Positions 8,903-18,400 of a stretch of DNA of 64,000 nucleotides are shown here, piece after piece. The stretch is from Collinsella ureilytica (GTDB lineage: Bacteria; Actinomycetota; Coriobacteriia; Coriobacteriales; Coriobacteriaceae): the NCBI RefSeq assembly GCF_019795105.1, contig NZ_JAIMFO010000008.1, positions 87,743 to 151,742 of the forward strand, in the 5' to 3' direction. How positions within the stretch are numbered: the first letter of the stretch is position 1; each line of letters starts with the position of its first letter. The notes beneath the pieces are model-generated. The model was not told the DNA's origin, searched no databases, and saw nothing but the letters and a program-made list of their open reading frames with translations. The position numbers were made by a program, and so were the translations under genes.

Positions 8903-9769
8903 TTAAAAGGCCGGCAAGACATCTTGGCCAAACTGCTGAGAAAGATAGGTCTTAAAATCCTCCGACTGAAGGACTGAAACCAAAGCAGTAATTGCCTCAT
9001 CATGCTCATGAGCAGGCGTGGTGCAGATGATATTGGCATACTGCTCAACAGCAACCGAACCGGCCTCTTCATGCAAGAGCGCATCCTTTACGTGGTAGCC
9101 CGCCTCAATGGCATAGTTGCCATTAATGACGGCAAAGTCTACCGAATCCAAAGTACGTGGCAGAGCTGCAGCTTCAATCTCTTGGAATGTAAAATTATGC
9201 GGGTTATCGGCAACATCTTTCGGCGTTGCCTCAAGATTCTTTGGATCCTTGAGTGTAATAAATCCCTGATCCGCCAAAAGCAGTAAGGCACGACCTTCGT
9301 TGGTTGGATCATTTGGAATTGCAATTACCGATCCGTATTCAATCCGGTCAAGGCTCTTCGATTTTCCGGCAAAGAGAGCCATTGGCTCAAAGTGAATTGC
9401 CCCTACTGAGACCAGATCGGTTCCGTTCTTCTCGTTATAGTTATTCAGGTAATTAATGTGCTGGAAGTAGTTTGCATCTACCTCACCTGAGCTTGTGTCT
9501 TTATTCGGCTGGATATAGTCGGTATACTCGCGCACCTTAAGCTCAATCCCCTTCTCTTTGAGCTTAGGAGCAGCAAAATCACTCAGAATGCTGGCATGAG
9601 GTGCCGGGCTTGCTGCAACGGTCAGCGTCTTGGACGCCGCCTTTTGAGATCCTGCAGAAGCCCCGGAGCCACCACATCCTACGAGCGAGGCCGTACCAAC
9701 TACGCCCAACCCTGCCAGAGCAGCGCGAACAAAGGAGCGGCGAGAAAAAGAAGTCTGAGAGAAGTTCAT
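8903..9769 (-). CDS. metQ: Methionine-binding lipoprotein of the MetNIQ ABC transporter
   Basis: Extracytoplasmic substrate-binding protein (NlpA/MetQ family), 288 residues. The start is ATG 9769, with AAAGGA 7 bases upstream; an upstream extension has no support. The signal peptide carries twin arginines (SFSRRSFVRAALAGLG) and a lipobox LVGC, so it is a lipoprotein possibly exported by Tat. Family motifs include REYTDYIQPN, VDANYFQH, IAIPNDPTNEGRALLLL and DFAVINGNYA. It is the last gene of metN-metI-metQ. Confidence 0.93.
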   Translation of the reverse strand: MNFSQTSFSRRSFVRAALAGLGVVGTASLVGCGGSGASAGSQKAASKTLTVAASPAPHASILSDFAAPKLKEKGIELKVREYTDYIQPNKDTSSGEVDANYFQHINYLNNYNEKNGTDLVSVGAIHFEPMALFAGKSKSLDRIEYGSVIAIPNDPTNEGRALLLLADQGFITLKDPKNLEATPKDVADNPHNFTFQEIEAAALPRTLDSVDFAVINGNYAIEAGYHVKDALLHEEAGSVAVEQYANIICTTPAHEHDEAITALVSVLQSEDFKTYLSQQFGQDVLPAF

Positions 9770-9903
9770 GATATGTCCTTTCAAGGTGCACGAGTGAGCA
9801 TCAACGAGCATGCAAAACGAAGCAAGCAAAGAACCGTCTGCTCAGCCACATCGCATGTTCCCAGCCAAGCAAGGCCAGTAGTTAACGGTGGCCAAGCAAG
9901 CGC

Positions 9904-10575
9904 CTAACGATGATCAACTGCACGTGCAATGAGGTTACAGATACTCTGAATAAGCTGAACAAAGACAATAAGCAAAATAATGGTGGCAATCATTACACCG
10001 TTTTCGAAGCGATAGTAGCCATAGCGAACTGCAATATCGCCTAAGCCACCAGCACCTAAGGCTCCCGCAATTGCGGTATAGCCCAAAACTGCAATGAGGG
10101 TAACGGCAACGCCACGCACAATTGACGGAGCAGCCTCGGGCAACAGGGCCGAAAACACAATGCGAGGCACCGAGGCACCGCAAGACTCTGCCGCCTCAAC
10201 CACATCGCGCGGAATCTCAGCTAAAGACTGCTCAACCATGCGAGCAACAAAAGGAGCACAGGCTACTACCAAAGGAGGCACAACACCGCGCACGCCCGTT
10301 GAGGTTCCTACGAGACGAGTCGTTACCGGTATCAAAGCGATCATCAAAATGATGAATGGCATAGATCGGCCAATATTTACAATCCAGCCCAACACTGCAT
10401 GAACAAGCGTTGCTGGCCGAAGCCCACCGGGAGCTGTGAGGTGCAAGATCACACCAAGCGCAATGCCGAGTACATACGCGATGGCACATGACCCAAAGAC
10501 CATGATGCACGTATCGAGCGACCCTTGAAAAAGCAGGGCACCAAACTCATCAAAGAAGCTCTGGATCTCAGGCAT
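9904..10575 (-). CDS. metI: Methionine ABC transporter permease
   Basis: Inner-membrane permease, 223 residues from ATG 10575 (MPEIQSFFDEFGALLFQG). Five to six membrane helices are visible and the ABC-permease loop reads EAAESCGASVPRIVFSALLPEAAP-like, contacting the ATPase. It overlaps metN by 8 bp and is followed by metQ after about 130 bp. Confidence 0.93.
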   Translation of the reverse strand: MPEIQSFFDEFGALLFQGSLDTCIMVFGSCAIAYVLGIALGVILHLTAPGGLRPATLVHAVLGWIVNIGRSMPFIILMIALIPVTTRLVGTSTGVRGVVPPLVVACAPFVARMVEQSLAEIPRDVVEAAESCGASVPRIVFSALLPEAAPSIVRGVAVTLIAVLGYTAIAGALGAGGLGDIAVRYGYYRFENGVMIATIILLIVFVQLIQSICNLIARAVDHR

Positions 10576-11332
10576 CCCAGTCCACCTTTCCCAATAAGAC
10601 ACGGGTTGGCTCAGCTTGAGGTTGAGCAAACACATGCTCAACCGGTCCTTGTTCAACCACGCGGCCAGCGTCGAGAACAGCAACCTGCGTGCAAATCTTT
10701 TCTACGACATCCATGGAGTGCGTAATGACCACAAGCGTTACACCCGTTTCTTCATTGATGTCGCGCAAAAGTTTCAAAATCGTATTCGTGCTCTTAGGGT
10801 CGAGCGCCGAGGTGGCCTCATCACATAAGATGACCTCAGGCTCACAAGCAAGAGCGCGCGCAATAGCAACACGCTGCTGCTGGCCTCCAGAGAGCTGTGC
10901 TGGATATGCATGTGCCTTCTCGGAAAGCCCCACGCGCTTGAGCAAATTCAGTGCGCGCTCGCGATCCTGATCGCTCACCTTGCCCGTTGCTGCAAGAAAA
11001 GGAAAACAAACATTATCGAGGACGGTCTTTTGAGCCAAGAGCCCAAAATTCTGAAAGATCATGGCAGTGCGACGCCGATACGCTCGAAGCTTTGCACCTT
11101 GAAGATCCGTCACATCTTTTCCGTCTGCAAAAATCTTTCCGGATGTGGGACGCTCAAGCAGATTAATGATTCTCACTAAGGTGGACTTACCTGCACCACT
11201 CATACCGATGATGCCAAAACGATCGCCATCAGCAATCGTGAGATTAATATCGCTCAGAGCATGTACCTCTGAAGAGGCTGAGCTCTGTTTCGAATCTCCA
11301 AAGACCTTGGAAACATGGTTAATCGTGATCAC
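10568..11332 (-). CDS. metN: Methionine ABC transporter ATP-binding protein
   Basis: ATPase that powers methionine import, 254 residues. Walker A GMSGAGKSTLVRIIN, ABC signature LSGGQQQRVAIARAL, Walker B VILCDEATSALDP and the H-loop VITHSM are intact. The C-terminus ends soon after the ABC domain, so the regulatory ACT-like (C2) domain of the E. coli-type MetN, which mediates inhibition by methionine, is absent. Regulation may instead act through the leader described upstream. Confidence 0.92.
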   Translation of the reverse strand: MITINHVSKVFGDSKQSSASSEVHALSDINLTIADGDRFGIIGMSGAGKSTLVRIINLLERPTSGKIFADGKDVTDLQGAKLRAYRRRTAMIFQNFGLLAQKTVLDNVCFPFLAATGKVSDQDRERALNLLKRVGLSEKAHAYPAQLSGGQQQRVAIARALACEPEVILCDEATSALDPKSTNTILKLLRDINEETGVTLVVITHSMDVVEKICTQVAVLDAGRVVEQGPVEHVFAQPQAEPTRVLLGKVDWDA

Positions 11333-11364
11333 AGGTTTACTCCGCTCGATGCGATGTCAGAGAA

Positions 11365-11394
11365 GGCGGGCTTTACTCCCGCCGGAGAAAAGCC
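11365..11394 (-). promoter_or_regulatory. Terminator/antiterminator hairpins of a metNIQ attenuator
   Basis: On the minus-strand RNA two overlapping hairpins compete. The terminator-like one pairs GGCGGG with CCCGCC (11378-11383 with 11365-11370, 7-base loop) and is followed by UUCUCU. The alternative pairs GGCUUU (11389-11394) with AAAGCC (11369-11374), extended by an inner CUCC/GGAG stem. The 5' arm of the alternative touches the UAG stop of the leader peptide. A ribosome finishing the peptide would mask it and permit termination; a ribosome stalled on Met codons would allow it to form. The logic is inferred from the sequence. Confidence 0.6.
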
Positions 11395-11510
11395 TACAGA
11401 GGGCGCCCGGTCTCTACCTGGCCGCGAACCTGTCGCGGCATGGCAAAGTGCCCGGGCGAGGGCATCTCCATGACCATCATCATCGTAATATGTGCGGCGT
11501 GTGTCTTCAT
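11394..11510 (-). CDS. Methionine-rich leader peptide of metNIQ
   Basis: A 38-residue ORF, ATG 11510 to TAG 11394-11396, beginning MKTHAAHITMMMVMEM; seven of its 38 residues are methionine, with five in a seven-residue run (MMMVMEM). It lies 61 bp upstream of the methionine transporter operon on the same strand, and its stop abuts the antiterminator arm. There is no good ribosome site, but the predicted transcription start falls at or next to the ATG, so leaderless translation is likely. Function as an attenuation peptide is inferred; it is too short for homology alone. Confidence 0.6.
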   Translation of the reverse strand: MKTHAAHITMMMVMEMPSPGHFAMPRQVRGQVETGRPL

Positions 11511-11517
11511 GGAGTTG

Positions 11518-11546
11518 AAGATACCTTGGCTACCCGGCAGGTGCAA
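11518..11546 (-). promoter_or_regulatory. Candidate promoter for the metNIQ leader
   Basis: Minus-strand TTGCAC (11541-11546) and TATCTT (11518-11523) are separated by exactly 17 bases. The expected start point, 6-8 bases past the -10, falls at 11510-11512, i.e. at the leader ATG. The boxes match consensus at 3/6 and 4/6, so this is a moderate-strength prediction. Confidence 0.45.
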
Positions 11547-11600
11547 GAGGAGATCTTACGAGAAATACTCGGGAAACATTTTTTCGTACGCAGATTATTC

Positions 11601-12101
11601 CTATTCGTCGCGCTTACGATGGGCAGCAAACTCTTCAGGAGTAAGCACGTCTTCGATTCTGAGGTTGATGCCTGTTACCTCAAGCCCGGTCATAGCAGCT
11701 AAGCGCTCAGTTACGCGCGTCTTTACATCTTCAAAAATATCGGGCGCAAACGAACCGTACTCAATAATGATTGAGATATTCACGATCACGCCGTTATCAT
11801 CGGCCACTTCAACCGATACACCCTTACCGAGGCTCTCTGCGCCGAACTGCTCTTGAACGAAGTGCATGAGATTGCCCTTCATACCCAAGACATGCTCTGC
11901 CTCCAGGGTAGCCATGGCTACAATCTTTTCAATCACGCCATTGGAATAGGTAAGAGTATCATCCGTCTCGCGATCCTGAACAACCTCAGCTGTCTCTGGC
12001 ATCTCATGTGAAGACTCAGCGTCTGCTCCGTGATCGAGCGCTGCCCTGCCAAGCTCGCTGTTCGGCTCCTCAGTGTGGACATCCATCTTTTCCTCGACCA
12101 T
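11601..12101 (-). CDS. Asp23/Gls24 family envelope stress protein
   Basis: 166 residues from ATG 12101 (AAAGGAGG 6 bases ahead). An acidic N-terminal 60 residues precede the Asp23 domain: YSNGVIEKIVAMATLEAEHV, then VSVEVADDNGVIVNISIIIE and LEVTGINLRIEDVLTPEE. In Staphylococcus, Asp23 is a membrane-peripheral protein tethered by AmaP; the next two upstream genes here encode DUF2273 and AmaP proteins, so the same membrane-associated complex is likely. The three genes are tightly packed. Confidence 0.88.
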   Translation of the reverse strand: MVEEKMDVHTEEPNSELGRAALDHGADAESSHEMPETAEVVQDRETDDTLTYSNGVIEKIVAMATLEAEHVLGMKGNLMHFVQEQFGAESLGKGVSVEVADDNGVIVNISIIIEYGSFAPDIFEDVKTRVTERLAAMTGLEVTGINLRIEDVLTPEEFAAHRKRDE

Positions 12102-12114
12102 GACGGCCTCCTTT

Positions 12115-12486
12115 CTAGCGACGGCCACTGAACAGCCGATTAAAGAACTCGTACATGCCCCCGCGCCCATCTCGAACCTGGCCGATTGCGGCTCCTACCA
12201 GCGCGAAGACAGCTATGACGATGGTACGCCAAAGTCCGAGGGTTAAAATCAACACAGCTGCCAGAAGACCGAGCAGACCGTAGACCACCGTATGCGGATG
12301 CCGATCTGCATAGATCCAGGCGCGCTTGCCCATACCTTCAATAAAGCCCCAGGTACCATGTGGAATATCCGCATGCTCACCTAAGTCTTGAGCCTCTGGC
12401 ATCCAGCGTGCATTCTGGTCTTCAAGCCCTTTCTCGGGGCTTGTCTCAATTACCTGACGTGGCATGTTGTCTGCGGTATCACGCAC
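12115..12486 (-). CDS. DUF2273 small membrane protein (Asp23-AmaP partner)
   Basis: 123 residues. I chose the GTG at 12484-12486, six bases behind GGAGG and overlapping the AmaP-like stop by 8 bp; the ATG seven codons later is an alternative. The N-terminal 65 residues are hydrophilic. Two close membrane helices follow (TVVYGLLGLLAAVLILTLGL and TIVIAVFALVGAAIG), then the DUF2273-like QVRDGRGGMYEFFNRLF. Its role beyond the Asp23 locus is not known. Confidence 0.75.
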   Translation of the reverse strand: MRDTADNMPRQVIETSPEKGLEDQNARWMPEAQDLGEHADIPHGTWGFIEGMGKRAWIYADRHPHTVVYGLLGLLAAVLILTLGLWRTIVIAVFALVGAAIGQVRDGRGGMYEFFNRLFSGRR

Positions 12487-13024
12487 CGGAGACCTCCTTG
12501 GTCTGAATTGTGGTCTTGGTGGGCAAGAAACGGACGTGCACCTCTGCAACCGATGTGCCAAGCATACGAGCCACAGCTTTTGTGACCCGCTCTTCCATAC
12601 GCTTGCCCTGAGCTGCAAGGTTAGATCCAACGAGTGAGATTGCGTCAAGGCGCACACATACTCGATCACGAGCGCGGCCACGCACACTCACGAGCACTCG
12701 ATCAACAAGAATTCCCGACTCATCTTCTGCTGCAAGGCGTGATACACCTTCAAGGGCAGCGAGTGAGACCTCAATCTCTGGAGCTTCTGCAAGGCGTATC
12801 GCCGCCGGTTCAGGGTGATCAAAACATACACGCAAGAGCATATAAAGAGCATGGATGCCAACGATGGCTCCACACACCATCAAAGAAATACGCACCGGGA
12901 GCTGCAGGAGCAAAATAGCAGCACGCCGTGAGAGATCAGTGTCGAGCTGAGCCACTGCAAGCCCTATAACTGCAGCGGCTGCAAGTACGTAGATCACTGC
13001 TGCAATTTTTGCGATCGGCCTCAT
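12479..13024 (-). CDS. amaP: Alkaline shock response membrane anchor protein
   Basis: 181 residues from ATG 13024 (AGAGGAG upstream). Two N-terminal transmembrane helices (IAAVIYVLAAAAVIGLAVAQ and ISLMVCGAIVGIHALYMLL) are followed by a soluble domain resembling Asp23 folds (VSLAALEGVSRLAAEDESGI and VHVRFLPTKTTIQTKE). This is the AmaP layout. It is first in the AmaP-DUF2273-Asp23 trio and is preceded by a terminator from yebC. Confidence 0.8.
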   Translation of the reverse strand: MRPIAKIAAVIYVLAAAAVIGLAVAQLDTDLSRRAAILLLQLPVRISLMVCGAIVGIHALYMLLRVCFDHPEPAAIRLAEAPEIEVSLAALEGVSRLAAEDESGILVDRVLVSVRGRARDRVCVRLDAISLVGSNLAAQGKRMEERVTKAVARMLGTSVAEVHVRFLPTKTTIQTKEVSGA

Positions 13025-13060
13025 GCCACTCCTCTCATATACCGCCACCATCCTACCCAA

Positions 13061-13096
13061 TTAAGAAAAGCCGGATCCGCAAGAAACGGACCCGGC
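13061..13096 (-). terminator. Rho-independent terminator after yebC
   Basis: GCCGGATCCG (13070-13079) pairs with CGGACCCGGC (13087-13096), nine of ten positions, around a 7-base loop. On the minus strand it is followed at once by TTTTCTTAA. It is 38 bases past the yebC stop. Confidence 0.75.
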
Positions 13097-13133
13097 AAGC
13101 ATCACTCAGACACGCAGGTAGACAAAGCCCAGC

Positions 13134-13940
13134 TTAATCCTCATCTAAGGCAGCTGCGATCTCCTCGGTCATTTCCATCGTGTGATACACATCCTGAACA
13201 TCATCAAGATCCTCAAGGCGGTCAATCAAGCGCTGCACCTTTTTGGCATCTGCAACAGAAACCTCAGTTGGTGTGGTAGGAACCATAATGAGCTCGGCAC
13301 CCTTTACCTCAATGCCCTGGCTTTCAAGACCCTTAGAAACGGCCATAAGCTCAGACGGATTGGTCCAAACAATCCACTCATCCTCGCCGTCCTCATAATC
13401 TTCTCCGCCAGCCTCTGCCACGGCCATCATAAACTCTTCCTCATCGCCAGCAGCACCGTTGGCCATCAGGTTTTCTTTCTTATCGTTTGGGTCAACAATC
13501 TCTTTCGCTACCACGACCTGACCCTTGCGCTCAAACTGGAACGAAACCGAACCAGCCGTGCCGAGATTGCCGCCCGCATGGGAGAAAGCCGAGCGCACAT
13601 CTGCGGCAGTACGATTGCGGTTATCGGTTAAGCACTCGCAATACACAGCAACGCCAGCAGGACCGTAGCCCTCATACACAATATTCTCGTAAGCAGCCGC
13701 ATCTGCACCAGCACCAAAGGCCTTCTTAATTGCAGAATCAATCTTGTCTTTTGGCATAGACTGAGCCTTGGCTTTAGCAACCGCAGCAGCAAGGCTTGCA
13801 TTATTCTCAGGGCTGGGGTCATTACCCAAACGAGCTGCAACCGTAATATTGCGGCTCAGCTTAGAAAAGAGGGCGGAGCGCTTGGCGTCTTGTGCACCCT
13901 TGCGGTGCTTGGTTGTTGCCCATTTTGAGTGTCCAGACAT
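13134..13940 (-). CDS. yebC: YebC/PmpR family transcription or translation regulator
   Basis: 268 residues from ATG 13940 with AAGGAG 7 bases upstream; it begins MSGHSKWATTKHRKGAQDAK, the universal YebC start. The core ARLGNDPSPENNASLAAAVA, NIVYEGYGPAGVAVYCECLT and DLDDVQDVYHTMEM is complete. An acidic insertion (GEDYEDGEDEWIVW) makes it about 20 residues longer than usual. YebC proteins were annotated as transcription regulators and more recently linked to translation of proline stretches. Confidence 0.93.
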   Translation of the reverse strand: MSGHSKWATTKHRKGAQDAKRSALFSKLSRNITVAARLGNDPSPENNASLAAAVAKAKAQSMPKDKIDSAIKKAFGAGADAAAYENIVYEGYGPAGVAVYCECLTDNRNRTAADVRSAFSHAGGNLGTAGSVSFQFERKGQVVVAKEIVDPNDKKENLMANGAAGDEEEFMMAVAEAGGEDYEDGEDEWIVWTNPSELMAVSKGLESQGIEVKGAELIMVPTTPTEVSVADAKKVQRLIDRLEDLDDVQDVYHTMEMTEEIAAALDED

Positions 13941-14021
13941 GCAATGCTCCTTCTCACATACACGAGGTACCCTTACAACCCGGGATGCTTCCCCGCTTCT
14001 GATAAACATACGTTCGCAAAT

Positions 14022-14048
14022 ATTATACCGATCGTCTTAACTGTGCAA
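14022..14048 (-). promoter_or_regulatory. Candidate yebC promoter
   Basis: A perfect minus-strand TATAAT lies at 14022-14027, 82 bases ahead of the yebC start. The only -35-like hexamer, TTGCAC at 14043-14048, is 15 bases away, shorter than ideal. Confidence 0.45.
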
Positions 14049-14188
14049 CGGCGCGCCCGTGATCTCACAGGTCAACGCAGGCATTGTGTGCACATATCAT
14101 CCAAGACTGATGCCAACCTGCCGCCAAAACACTGGAGCTGGCCTACACTCAGACGCGAATAGGCACAATACGTACCACGCCAGAACGA

Positions 14189-15016
14189 TTAGCCAGCCAC
14201 ACTGCCTACTTGCGGCCGCTTTGCACGAGCAGCAACGACAATCAGCACGATCCCTACAATCACCAAGGGCAGACTCAAGATCTGACCCATCGTTATAACG
14301 CCGCCTATGAGGTAGCCCAGCTGAGCATCGGGCACCCGCACAAACTCAACCAGTATGCGAGCAATGCCATAGCCCAACACAAAGGTACCCATAAAGGTTC
14401 CCTGTGGCGGAAGTGGACGGCGACGGCTTAATACCTGCAGAAGTAAAAAGAGTACAAGCCCCTCTAGAAACGCCTCATAGAGCTGGCTCGGATGGCGAGG
14501 CATAGAGCCTGCCGCCCCACCAAAGACGACGCCCCAGGGCAGATCGGTTGGTTTACCCCAGAGCTCACCATTAACAAAGTTAGCGCAACGGCCAAGCATG
14601 AGGGCAATCGGAACGCCGATCACGGTCAAGTCTGCCATGGTTCCTGGAGCAATACCTAAAGACCGGCAGGCCACTATACCCGCTAGAACGCCTCCCACCA
14701 GGCCGCCATGAAAGCTCATACCACCGTGGTTTACCGCAATAATCTCAAGCGGATGCTGCAGATAAAAATCGAGCCCTTCCCCGTAAAAGACTACGTAGAA
14801 CAGGCGGGCACCGATGATCAGACCAAAGACCACCGCACTTACCACAGTCCAGATATCATCAATCGTAAGGCCAAGACCCCAACGGCGCTGCGTACGATAC
14901 ATAACGATACCGGTAAGTACCGCACCAACAATATAGGCTAAGCCGTACCAATAGATCGTGATGGGACCTGCAGAAAAAGCAACTGGATCTAAGGCATGAT
15001 ACAAGTCATTGAGCAT
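14189..15016 (-). CDS. lgt: Prolipoprotein diacylglyceryl transferase
   Basis: First enzyme of lipoprotein maturation: transfers diacylglycerol from phosphatidylglycerol to the lipobox cysteine; 275 residues with seven membrane helices. The Lgt signature GRCANFVNGELWG (with the key Arg and Asn) and the periplasmic YWYGLAYIVG and HGGMSFHGGL motifs are present. It fits with the lipoprotein MetQ and others in the cell. No operon partner is obvious; NifU follows upstream by 45 bp. Confidence 0.95.
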   Translation of the reverse strand: MLNDLYHALDPVAFSAGPITIYWYGLAYIVGAVLTGIVMYRTQRRWGLGLTIDDIWTVVSAVVFGLIIGARLFYVVFYGEGLDFYLQHPLEIIAVNHGGMSFHGGLVGGVLAGIVACRSLGIAPGTMADLTVIGVPIALMLGRCANFVNGELWGKPTDLPWGVVFGGAAGSMPRHPSQLYEAFLEGLVLFLLLQVLSRRRPLPPQGTFMGTFVLGYGIARILVEFVRVPDAQLGYLIGGVITMGQILSLPLVIVGIVLIVVAARAKRPQVGSVAG

Positions 15017-15061
15017 GCTATCTCCTTGGCTCAGCGAGCTTTCGCAAACGAGTAGACATGC

Positions 15062-15337
15062 TTAGAACGGCGCGTATTCATCATAGAGATCAGACGATCC
15101 CTCGTCATTGACTGCCTCAACCCGCGTAACGCCAGGGACATGCTCTTTCAAGATGCGCTCAATACCCATCGACAACGTGAGTGAGCTCATGGGGCAGCCA
15201 GCGCAGGCTCCTGTGAGCTCAAGCTGGACCACACCCTCATCATCTACGCCGATATAGGTCATATCGCCGCCATCTGCCTGCAGATTAGGACGAATCTCGT
15301 CAAGAACTTCTACCAACAGTTTCTCATTTACAGCCAC
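15062..15337 (-). CDS. NifU-like Fe-S scaffold domain protein
   Basis: 91 residues from GTG 15337, which has AAAGGAG 5 bases upstream (an in-frame TTG one codon earlier is too close). This is a stand-alone C-terminal NifU/Nfu domain: ILDEIRPNLQADGGD-type start and the CxxC cluster site GACAGCPMSSLT. It probably assembles or carries 4Fe-4S clusters, which the oxygen-sensitive activase encoded next on the same strand would need. Confidence 0.9.
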   Translation of the reverse strand: MAVNEKLLVEVLDEIRPNLQADGGDMTYIGVDDEGVVQLELTGACAGCPMSSLTLSMGIERILKEHVPGVTRVEAVNDEGSSDLYDEYAPF

Positions 15338-15422
15338 CAAGGCTCCTTTCCACTTGGATCTCCGTGCATGGTACTACATGCCGGCTCAAGACAGATCGAG
15401 ACCGCTATCTTGCATTGCTCAT

Positions 15423-18400
15423 CTATCGCTTTATACCGCGCGATAAGCGCTGAGCAGTAGCCGCTATTGCCTCCTCACTAAAGGCAGCACAGCCTCCCCC
15501 ACAGCCGCCGGATCCAGTATCGGGACGAAAATGAGCATCCACCTCATCGAGAGCAAGGGGGCGGATTCCCTCCATATGAAAGCCCTTCCCAGCACGCAAG
15601 TTTTCTTTTGCAACCGAAATCATAAGCTTGATGCGATTGAGCTGATTGGCCTCAGAAGCGCCCGGATCATAGTCAACTGCAACAATATTGCTCTCAGGAT
15701 GCATACGGCGCAGTTGCTTGATCACAGCTTTTCCAACCACATGATTCGGAAGACAGGCAAAGGGTTGTGTACAGATAATATTTGGAGCCCCATGATCAAT
15801 CAGATCAAGCATTTCTGCTGTTAAGAGCCAGCCCTCACCCATATTGTTGCAAAGCGAAAGCACCTGGGAAGCCTTTTCTGCCAGAACCGAAATGGGCTTT
15901 GGTCGCTCAAAACGAGCGCTTTTCTCTAGGAGCTCATCAACCGGGCGGCGCATCCAATCCACCAACCCAATCACGCCATCCATAAGCGTTCTTGAAACCG
16001 CTGAAGATCCAAGCTCATCTTGCTGAAGGCGAGCATTGCTCATTGAGTACAAGAAGAAGTCAAGCAAGCCTGGAACCACAGCCTCGCAACCCTCATCTTC
16101 AATGACCTCAACCACATGGTTATTAGCCGTAGGGTGGAACTTCACCAAGATCTCGCCAACCACGCCGACCCGGGGCTTTGTGCCCTCGCCAACCAAAGGC
16201 ATGGTGTCAAACGCCGCGATCGCCTCACGAGCAAGCTTGGTAAAACTCCTCCGCGTAAACTGTGGAGCCAGTGCGCGAGCACGTGCCATAAACGATTCGA
16301 ACAAGGCGTTGGCCGCACCTGGCGTTTTTTCATAGGGGCGGCAACGATAGAGCATCTGCATCATGAGATCGCCAAAGATCACACAATACACGGCTGCTTT
16401 TAGCATAGAAGGCTTGAGCTTAAAGCCAGGATTTTCTTCATCGAGCTTGACTGCCGCAAGCGATATGACTGGAATCTCGGGGTGTCCTGCTTCGCGTAGC
16501 GCTTTGCGGATGAGGGCAATATAGTTGGTTGCACGGCATCCACCGCCTGTTTGAGAAATGATAACTGCCGTGCGCGAAAGATCGTAGCGGCCACTCTCAA
16601 TCGCCTCCATGATCTGGCCAGTAACCAAAATCGAGGGATAGCAAATATCGTTGTTCACATAGCGCAGCCCCGCCTCGACCGCGCCACGATCGGTTGAGGG
16701 CAGCAGCTCAAAATTGTATCCAGCGGCAATCATCACCTCTTTGATGAGGTCAAAATGAATGGGTGCCATCTGCGGACAGAGAATGGTATAGCCCTCGTCA
16801 CGCATCTTCTCAGTAAAGGGCACCTTAGGCCACTCAGCGCTTTTTCCTGCACGTTGCGGCTCCAAATTAAAGACACGCGTAGAAAAGGCAGGGGCATCGG
16901 CAGAGGCCTCAACCGGCAAGGCGGCTCCAGAAGCATAGGTCTCTCCGCGCTTTGCTGCCTCACGGGCGCGCTCAGCTTCACGGTCTTGCAAGGCTGCCAT
17001 TAAGGAGCGCACACGAATACGAGCCGCACCTAAATTTGACACTTCATCAATCTTTAAGACCGTATAAATCTTGCCCGAAACCTCGAGAATCTCTTGCACC
17101 TGATCGGTGGTGAGTGCATCAAGGCCACAGCCAAAAGAATTCATCTGAATCAGATCCAGATCGTTGCGCATCGTAACCAGGCGCGCAGCTGCATAGAGCC
17201 GCGAGTGATACATCCACTGATCTACCACTCGAATTGGCCGCTCAGGCTTGACCAAATGAGCCACCGAGTCTTCGGTTAATACCGCAAAGCCAAACGAGCT
17301 GATGAGCTCTGGCAAGGCGTGGTTGATCTCAGGGTCGTTATGATAGGGTCTGCCTGCTAAAACAATCCCATGCCCACCATTATCTTCGATCCAGGTCATT
17401 GCTTGCTCGCCCATGATCTGAACGCGCGCATGAAATGCCGCATCCTCCTCATATGCGGCATTCACAGCGGCATCGATCTCAGAGCGCGTAATGCGAGGTC
17501 CTGCAACACGACCTCGACCAGCCTCTGCATCGCGTTCACGATCAAGCACGAGGATCTCATAGAGGCGGCGCTTCAAAGCAATCTTGTCGTGATACGGAAT
17601 AAAGGGATAGAGGAACTCCACGCCATCTTCTGCAAGCTCATCAATATTTAAGGCAAGAGCTGTGGGATAGCTCATCACAATCGGGCAGTTATAGCAGTTA
17701 CCCGCCGTCTCATCTTCTTTGCGCTCCCAGCGCACGCACGGCATCCAAATAAAATCGGGATCCTTTTCGATGAGGTTCATGATGTGGCCATGCGAGAGCT
17801 TCGCCGGATAACACGCCGATTCGCTGGGCATCGATTCAATGCCAGCATTGTAGATCTTCTTATTTGAATCGTCTGACAGAATCACCCGAAAGCCCAGACG
17901 CGTGAAGAAGGTATGCCAAAACGGATAGTTCTCATAGATATTGAGGGCGCGTGGAATACCCACCGAGCCACGAATGGCCTCTTCTTGCGTAAGTGAAGGC
18001 CGATCAAAAAGCAGGCGGTTCTTCTGAGAAAAGAGGTTTGGAGCCGCTGTTTTCTTTCTTTTACCACCCGCTCCGCGCTCACAGCGGTTCCCCGTAATAA
18101 AGCGCCGACCTCCACCAAAGTCATTAATGGTGAGCTGACAGTTATTTGAGCACAGTCCACAGCGAGCATGGCGCTGCCTCACCGTTAACTCAGCAATTTC
18201 TTCAGCCGCAAGCACACCCGATATACCATCTTTGCCCGCGCGATCACGCGCCAACAAAGCCGCACCATATGCACCCATGCATCCCGCAATATCTGGCCGC
18301 ACTGCATCAACACCCGTAAGAAGCTCAAAGGCGCGCAGAGTGGCATCACTCATAAAGGTTCCGCCTTGCACAATGACCTGCGTACCAATTTCTTTGGGAT

